A stretch of DNA of 8,685 nucleotides, from contig CAJQOE010000022.1 of assembly GCA_905479885.1 (NCBI GenBank), forward strand, positions 1-8,685. The letters run 5' to 3'. Made by a program: the position numbers and the translations under genes. The stretch comes from an uncultured Rickettsiaceae bacterium (GTDB lineage Bacteria; Pseudomonadota; Alphaproteobacteria; Rickettsiales; Rickettsiaceae). The notes under the pieces were generated by a model that was not told the DNA's origin, ran no database searches, and was given only the letters and a program-made list of their open reading frames with translations. Each line of letters begins with the position of its first letter. Position 1 is the first letter of the stretch. Below are positions 6,344-8,685 of this stretch, piece by piece.

Positions 6344-7425
6344 CTTTGTACAAAACAGCCACAAATATTGGCTCGGGAAGCGTTTGTGGTAGTTGGAAAA
6401 GCGCTTGGTAAATTTTTAAAAAATCTAGCAGTAATATAAGCAAAAGCTTGAGATTCAATATAATCCGAATCAAGATTACTAATTATTGCAATATCTTCTA
6501 TTTTACATTCCTTATTGTCTTGGGCTAATATTTCTTTAATCCATTCAATCATTTGAGTGTTTTTTCTTCCTCCACCGCAAAGAAACAACTTCCCAGGCAT
6601 GTTAGGTAAGGCAGAAACGGCGTGAGCAATAGAAGCAGATGTTAGATATGTTAATGTGGCAATAATTTCAACCGGTGAATGCGTTACAAACATATCTTTT
6701 AAAAATACAAAAGCATTACGGTCGAGAGATTTAGGGTAGGGGGCATTAAAATATTTATTCAAAAGCACCTTATCTACTAGCAATTTGTCGACTTTACCAC
6801 TTGCTGCTATTTCCCCGTTATCATCAAATGGCTTACCAAAATATTCAAGCATTGCATCATCTATCAAGGCTCCGCCTGGACCAGTATCAAATGCAATAAG
6901 TCTTGCTTCATCAACATAAGTAATATTAGCAACTCCTCCTATATTTACCACAGCAACTGGTAATTGCTGGGCACGCACTAATAACTCATGAAAAATTGGC
7001 ACTAATGGCGCACCCTGACCGCCTAAAGATACATCTCTACGCCTAAAATCATGCACCACATCAATGCCTGTTGCCTGAGCTAATAAATGCGGATTGCCAA
7101 TCTGCAACGTCAAACCATTTTGCGGTTCATGAAATAAAGTCTGGCCATGAAAACCCAAAGCTTTTATTTCTGCAGGGTCCAACTTCGCCTTATTCAATAT
7201 TTGCTGTGTTGCCTCTATATGAAACTCGGTTAGTTGCTTTTCTAAATCAAGAAATAGCCCCATATGCGTAAGTAAAGCTCGCATTTTATTTCTAAAAACT
7301 GTTGGATAAGCTATATGTATATTTTCTATAGAAACAAATTCATCTATACCATTTGTACGAATAAGTGAAGCATCTACGCCGTCTAGAGAAGTACTACTCA
7401 TAAAACCAATATATAGCTCGCTCAT
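6328..7425 (-). CDS. anmK: Anhydro-N-acetylmuramic acid kinase
   Basis: A cytoplasmic peptidoglycan-recycling enzyme that opens and phosphorylates 1,6-anhydro-MurNAc with ATP to give MurNAc-6-phosphate. The 365-residue length is normal for AnmK. Visible motifs in order: IGFMSSTSLDGVD (6-18, ATP-binding loop); GFHGQT (91-96); DFRRRDVSLGGQGAPL (126-141); NIGGVANIT (161-169); FDTGPGGALID (179-189), where Asp180 matches the catalytic base of the family; and LCGGGRKN in the C-terminal ATP-binding half. The end, up to LPSAFPTTTNAS, matches the usual AnmK C-terminus. Ser11 replaces the Gly of the usual MSGTS loop. The start at 7425 lies 12 bp after the stop of a small basic ORF; the weak site AAGGG overlaps that stop codon, suggesting coupled translation. 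No MurQ etherase gene is in the window, so the fate of the product is not shown here. Confidence 0.96.
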   Translation of the reverse strand: MSELYIGFMSSTSLDGVDASLIRTNGIDEFVSIENIHIAYPTVFRNKMRALLTHMGLFLDLEKQLTEFHIEATQQILNKAKLDPAEIKALGFHGQTLFHEPQNGLTLQIGNPHLLAQATGIDVVHDFRRRDVSLGGQGAPLVPIFHELLVRAQQLPVAVVNIGGVANITYVDEARLIAFDTGPGGALIDDAMLEYFGKPFDDNGEIAASGKVDKLLVDKVLLNKYFNAPYPKSLDRNAFVFLKDMFVTHSPVEIIATLTYLTSASIAHAVSALPNMPGKLFLCGGGRKNTQMIEWIKEILAQDNKECKIEDIAIISNLDSDYIESQAFAYITARFFKNLPSAFPTTTNASRANICGCFVQSSKGD

Positions 7426-7437
7426 ACTAAATAACCC

Positions 7438-7569
7438 TTAGTCTTTTTCTTTATCAATATTTTTAGCCTGTTTGCGGCGTTCTAAATTCTTCCGCAAAGC
7501 TGATGATAATTTAATAATTTTTTCCTTGGATTTTACAGGAATCTTTTGTTTTTGTTTATTCTCTGGCAT
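7438..7569 (-). CDS. Small basic hypothetical protein, 43 residues
   Basis: A short open frame from the ATG at 7567-7569 to TAA at 7438-7440. It encodes a very lysine/arginine-rich protein starting MPENKQKQKI. Its central part, LSSALRKNLERRKQAKN (21-37), is probably helical. It has no signal peptide, membrane segment or cysteine. From memory, short alphaproteobacterial proteins often carry a similar LRxNLxRRK motif, which supports a real gene, but I know of no function. AAAGGA lies about 13 nt before the ATG, and an in-frame TAG further upstream rules out a longer form. A promoter candidate precedes it, and anmK follows after 12 bp, so the two genes probably form one transcript. An RNA-binding or ribosome-associated role would fit the charge but is only a guess. 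Confidence 0.62.
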   Translation of the reverse strand: MPENKQKQKIPVKSKEKIIKLSSALRKNLERRKQAKNIDKEKD

Positions 7570-7601
7570 GTGATTTAGTTTTTCCTTTATCTATATCATA
7601 T

Positions 7602-7629
7602 ATTATGCTAATAATGCTGAAATATTCAA
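7602..7629 (-). promoter_or_regulatory. Candidate sigma-70 promoter for the small ORF and anmK
   Basis: On the minus strand, TTGAAT (7624-7629) and CATAAT (7602-7607) are 16 bp apart. This gives a start near 7595 and a leader of about 26 nt before the ATG at 7569. It lies in the divergent spacer between this unit and the plus-strand tRNA gene. The match is fair and the region is AT-rich. Confidence 0.45.
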
Positions 7630-7641
7630 TATATTAAAAAG

Positions 7642-7716
7642 GCCGCTATAGCTCAGTGGTAGAGCGCATCATTGGTAATGATGAGGTCGGGAGTTCAATT
7701 CTCCCTAGCGGCACCA
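7642..7716 (+). tRNA. tRNA-Thr (anticodon GGT), CCA encoded
   Basis: A full cloverleaf can be read. The acceptor stem GCCGCTA pairs with TAGCGGC without mismatch. The D arm is GCTC-AGTGGTA-GAGC. The anticodon stem is CATCA/TGATG with loop TTGGTAA, giving anticodon GGT, which reads threonine ACC/ACT codons. The variable loop is AGGTC, and the T arm is GGGAG-TTCAATT-CTCCC. The discriminator A is followed by a genome-encoded CCA at 7714-7716. The T-loop starts TTCAA as expected. No terminator follows directly, so the primary transcript probably runs into the remnant downstream. Confidence 0.97.
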
Positions 7717-8008
7717 CTTTTATTGGCAGCGTCAAGTAAAGGATTATCTCTTGGAGTAATTAGCAAAGCTTTTGGTATGGCTGGTCTTCGTATTGGTTGG
7801 TTAGCATGCCAAGATAAAAAAAATGCTGAAAAATATAGAGCGTGTCAAGCATTATACTTCTATCTGCAACAGTGCTCCTGCTAAACTATTAAGCTTAATA
7901 TCTTTGCGCAATAAGGATAAAATCCTAGCGCGTAACAATAAGATTGTCACTGCTAACCTTAAACTTCTTGATCAGTTAAAAGAGTTTTTGCATCATGCAA
8001 ATATTTGA
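7717..8008 (+). pseudogene. Remnant of a class I/II PLP-dependent aminotransferase
   Basis: The C-terminal half of a fold-type I aminotransferase, missing its N-terminal half and broken by a frameshift. In frame from about 7732 it reads SKGLSLGVISKAFGMAGLRIGWLA. SKAF is the PLP-lysine motif (Lys codon 7765-7767) and AGLRIGW is the usual downstream stretch. After an A8 run at 7816-7823 the homology moves to the next frame: KNIERVKHYTSICNSAP, LLSLISLRNKDKILARNN and LKLLDQ, ending at TGA 8006-8008. Removing one A would join the two parts. The N-terminal substrate- and cofactor-binding half is absent because a tRNA lies there, and no start codon or ribosome site is seen, so this cannot be a working enzyme. 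The pattern resembles the aspartate aminotransferase superfamily, perhaps the branch near capreomycidine-synthase-like enzymes; the exact branch is uncertain. Confidence 0.8.
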
Positions 8009-8129
8009 TCCTCAGCAAATCAAGAAAAGTATCAATATCACCAAAGATTTCGAGGAAGTAATAAATTCTATCAATTTAAGATTTTTTGATATAAATAAAG
8101 CCGTCCTAGTTATAATTTTATATAACTAG
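7995..8129 (+). pseudogene. Possible 5' remnant of an ornithine-cyclodeaminase-like gene
   Basis: A 44-residue frame starting MQIFDPQQIKKSI at the ATG 7995-7997, overlapping the end of the aminotransferase remnant by 14 bp. The pattern of a short strand, then QQIKKSI, then a helix DFEEVINSI resembles the first 30 residues of ornithine cyclodeaminase/mu-crystallin proteins. After RFF the match stops. The last third runs into the sucD terminator hairpin, which supplies the stop codon at 8127-8129. If correct, it is the truncated second gene of a former aminotransferase-cyclodeaminase pair. The similarity is short and judged by eye; a chance ORF is a real alternative. Confidence 0.33.
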
Positions 8130-8135
8130 GACGGC
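8100..8135 (-). terminator. Rho-independent terminator of the sucD transcript
   Basis: A perfect 15-bp inverted repeat, with arms at 8100-8114 and 8121-8135 beginning GCCGTCC and a 6-nt loop. On the minus strand it is followed by TTTATTTATAT, a suitable U-rich tail, about 35 nt after the sucD stop codon. On the plus strand it is followed by CTCACTTC, so it works in the sucD direction. Confidence 0.88.
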
Positions 8136-8169
8136 CTCACTTCACTTATGGTAACGGTAGTTTATTGAT

Positions 8170-8685
8170 TTATTTAATCAATGTATGCATTGTTTTACCA
8201 ATGTTCGCAGGCGAGTCTGAAATAACTACTCCTGCGCTTTTTAAAGCTTCTAACTTATCACCAGCAGAACCTTTGCCCCCAGAGATAATTGCACCAGCGT
8301 GCCCCATTCTCTTGCCTGGAGGAGCCGTTACACCTGCGATAAATCCAACAATAGGTTTTTTCGTTTTTGATCTCTTAATGAACTCAGCCGCTTCTTCTTC
8401 TGCAGTACCACCAATTTCACCAATCATGATTATAGCTTCTGTTTCAGGATCATGAATAAATAAATCAAGACAATCAATGAAGTTTGTACCATTAATTGGA
8501 TCACCACCGATCCCTACGCATGTAGATTGACCAAGGCCAACTGCAGTAGTTTGAGCTACAGCTTCATAAGTCAAGGTACCAGATCTAGAGACTATACCAA
8601 TTTTTCCCTTCTTGTGAATATGACCAGGCATAATACCAATTTTACACTCACCTGGTGTAATGACACCAGGGCAATTAGGGCCAAC
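8170..8685 (-). CDS. sucD: Succinyl-CoA synthetase alpha subunit, C-terminal 171 residues (runs off the right edge)
   Basis: The alpha subunit of succinate-CoA ligase in the TCA cycle, which converts succinyl-CoA to succinate with formation of ATP or GTP. The visible part begins VGPNCPGVITPGECKIG, the family segment before the CoA-ligase domain, and continues with KKGKIGIVSRSGTLTYE and GIGGDPINGTNFIDCL. GEIGGTAEEEAAEF and the active-site stretch RMGHAGAI follow. The His in that stretch (codon 8299-8301) is the one phosphorylated during catalysis. The protein ends HTLIK at TAA 8170-8172. Full-length SucD has about 290 residues, so roughly 120 N-terminal residues, including the CoA-binding Rossmann domain, are outside the window. 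sucC is expected upstream, beyond the edge. An ATG inside the frame at 8629-8631 is an internal Met, not the start. Confidence 0.97.
   Translation of the reverse strand, partial: VGPNCPGVITPGECKIGIMPGHIHKKGKIGIVSRSGTLTYEAVAQTTAVGLGQSTCVGIGGDPINGTNFIDCLDLFIHDPETEAIIMIGEIGGTAEEEAAEFIKRSKTKKPIVGFIAGVTAPPGKRMGHAGAIISGGKGSAGDKLEALKSAGVVISDSPANIGKTMHTLIK

Noticed and set aside
5987..6473. Short frames overlapping pal and the anmK end (64 and 63 codons)
   Set aside because: They overlap genes with clear motifs and have no ribosome site or recognisable content.
7570..7641. Promoter for tRNA-Thr
   Set aside because: TATATT at 7630-7635 is well placed as a -10, but no convincing -35 is present at 16-18 bp.
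7672..7884. Open frame starting inside tRNA-Thr
   Set aside because: Its ATG lies in the anticodon arm of an intact tRNA. Only the part after 7717 has protein-like homology, so it is a remnant fused by chance to tRNA sequence.
8165..8455. 96-codon plus-strand frame opposite sucD
   Set aside because: Shadow of the well-conserved sucD sequence on the minus strand.
1..8685. CRISPR array, insertion sequence, phage, toxin-antitoxin or defence system
   Set aside because: I found no regularly spaced repeats, transposase or integrase motifs, and no toxin or antitoxin pair. The 43-residue basic protein lacks a partner toxin, since its neighbour is AnmK.

Overview
This is an AT-rich window carrying ordinary bacterial housekeeping and envelope genes. 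Protein features (the PBP2 N-terminus, the RodA core, a CysRS with HIGN, a small Pal), weak or absent Shine-Dalgarno sites, short intergenic gaps and a decaying gene remnant suggest a reduced alphaproteobacterial genome. The best guess is Rickettsiales, close to Rickettsiaceae (Rickettsia, Orientia or 'Megaira/Tisiphia'-like endosymbionts). The lineage call rests on family resemblance only and was not tested by a search.

Layout, left to right. Positions 1-360 (minus) hold the first 120 codons of cysS, with a promoter candidate at 399-426. Diverging from it is a plus-strand block of four tightly packed genes at 448-5567. The block is a two-transmembrane sensor histidine kinase, then rodA (2 bp gap), mreD (5 bp gap) and mrdA/PBP2 (11 bp overlap). 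A hairpin at 5663-5688 closes the convergent junction with pal (minus, 5722-6162), which has its own promoter candidate and a good ribosome binding site. Further right on the minus strand is a two-gene unit: a 43-residue basic protein (7438-7569) followed by anmK (6328-7425), ending in a terminator that overlaps the anmK stop codon. tRNA-Thr(GGT) lies at 7642-7716 on the plus strand. Directly against its 3' end is a truncated, frameshifted aminotransferase remnant, followed by what may be the start of an ornithine-cyclodeaminase-like gene. The right edge (minus, 8170-8685) is the C-terminal part of sucD, with a perfect 15-bp terminator stem downstream.

How the genes fit together. RodA (SEDS glycosyltransferase), PBP2 (transpeptidase) and MreD are core elongasome parts that build lateral-wall peptidoglycan. 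AnmK recovers anhydro-MurNAc from wall turnover, and Pal anchors the outer membrane to peptidoglycan. The window therefore carries peptidoglycan synthesis, recycling and anchoring genes from what is probably a reduced genome. The histidine kinase directly upstream of rodA is the most suggestive regulatory link. mreB, mreC, tolB and a partner response regulator are not in the window. I found no CRISPR array, insertion sequence, phage gene or defence system. The most unusual stretch is the tRNA-adjacent gene graveyard at 7717-8129.
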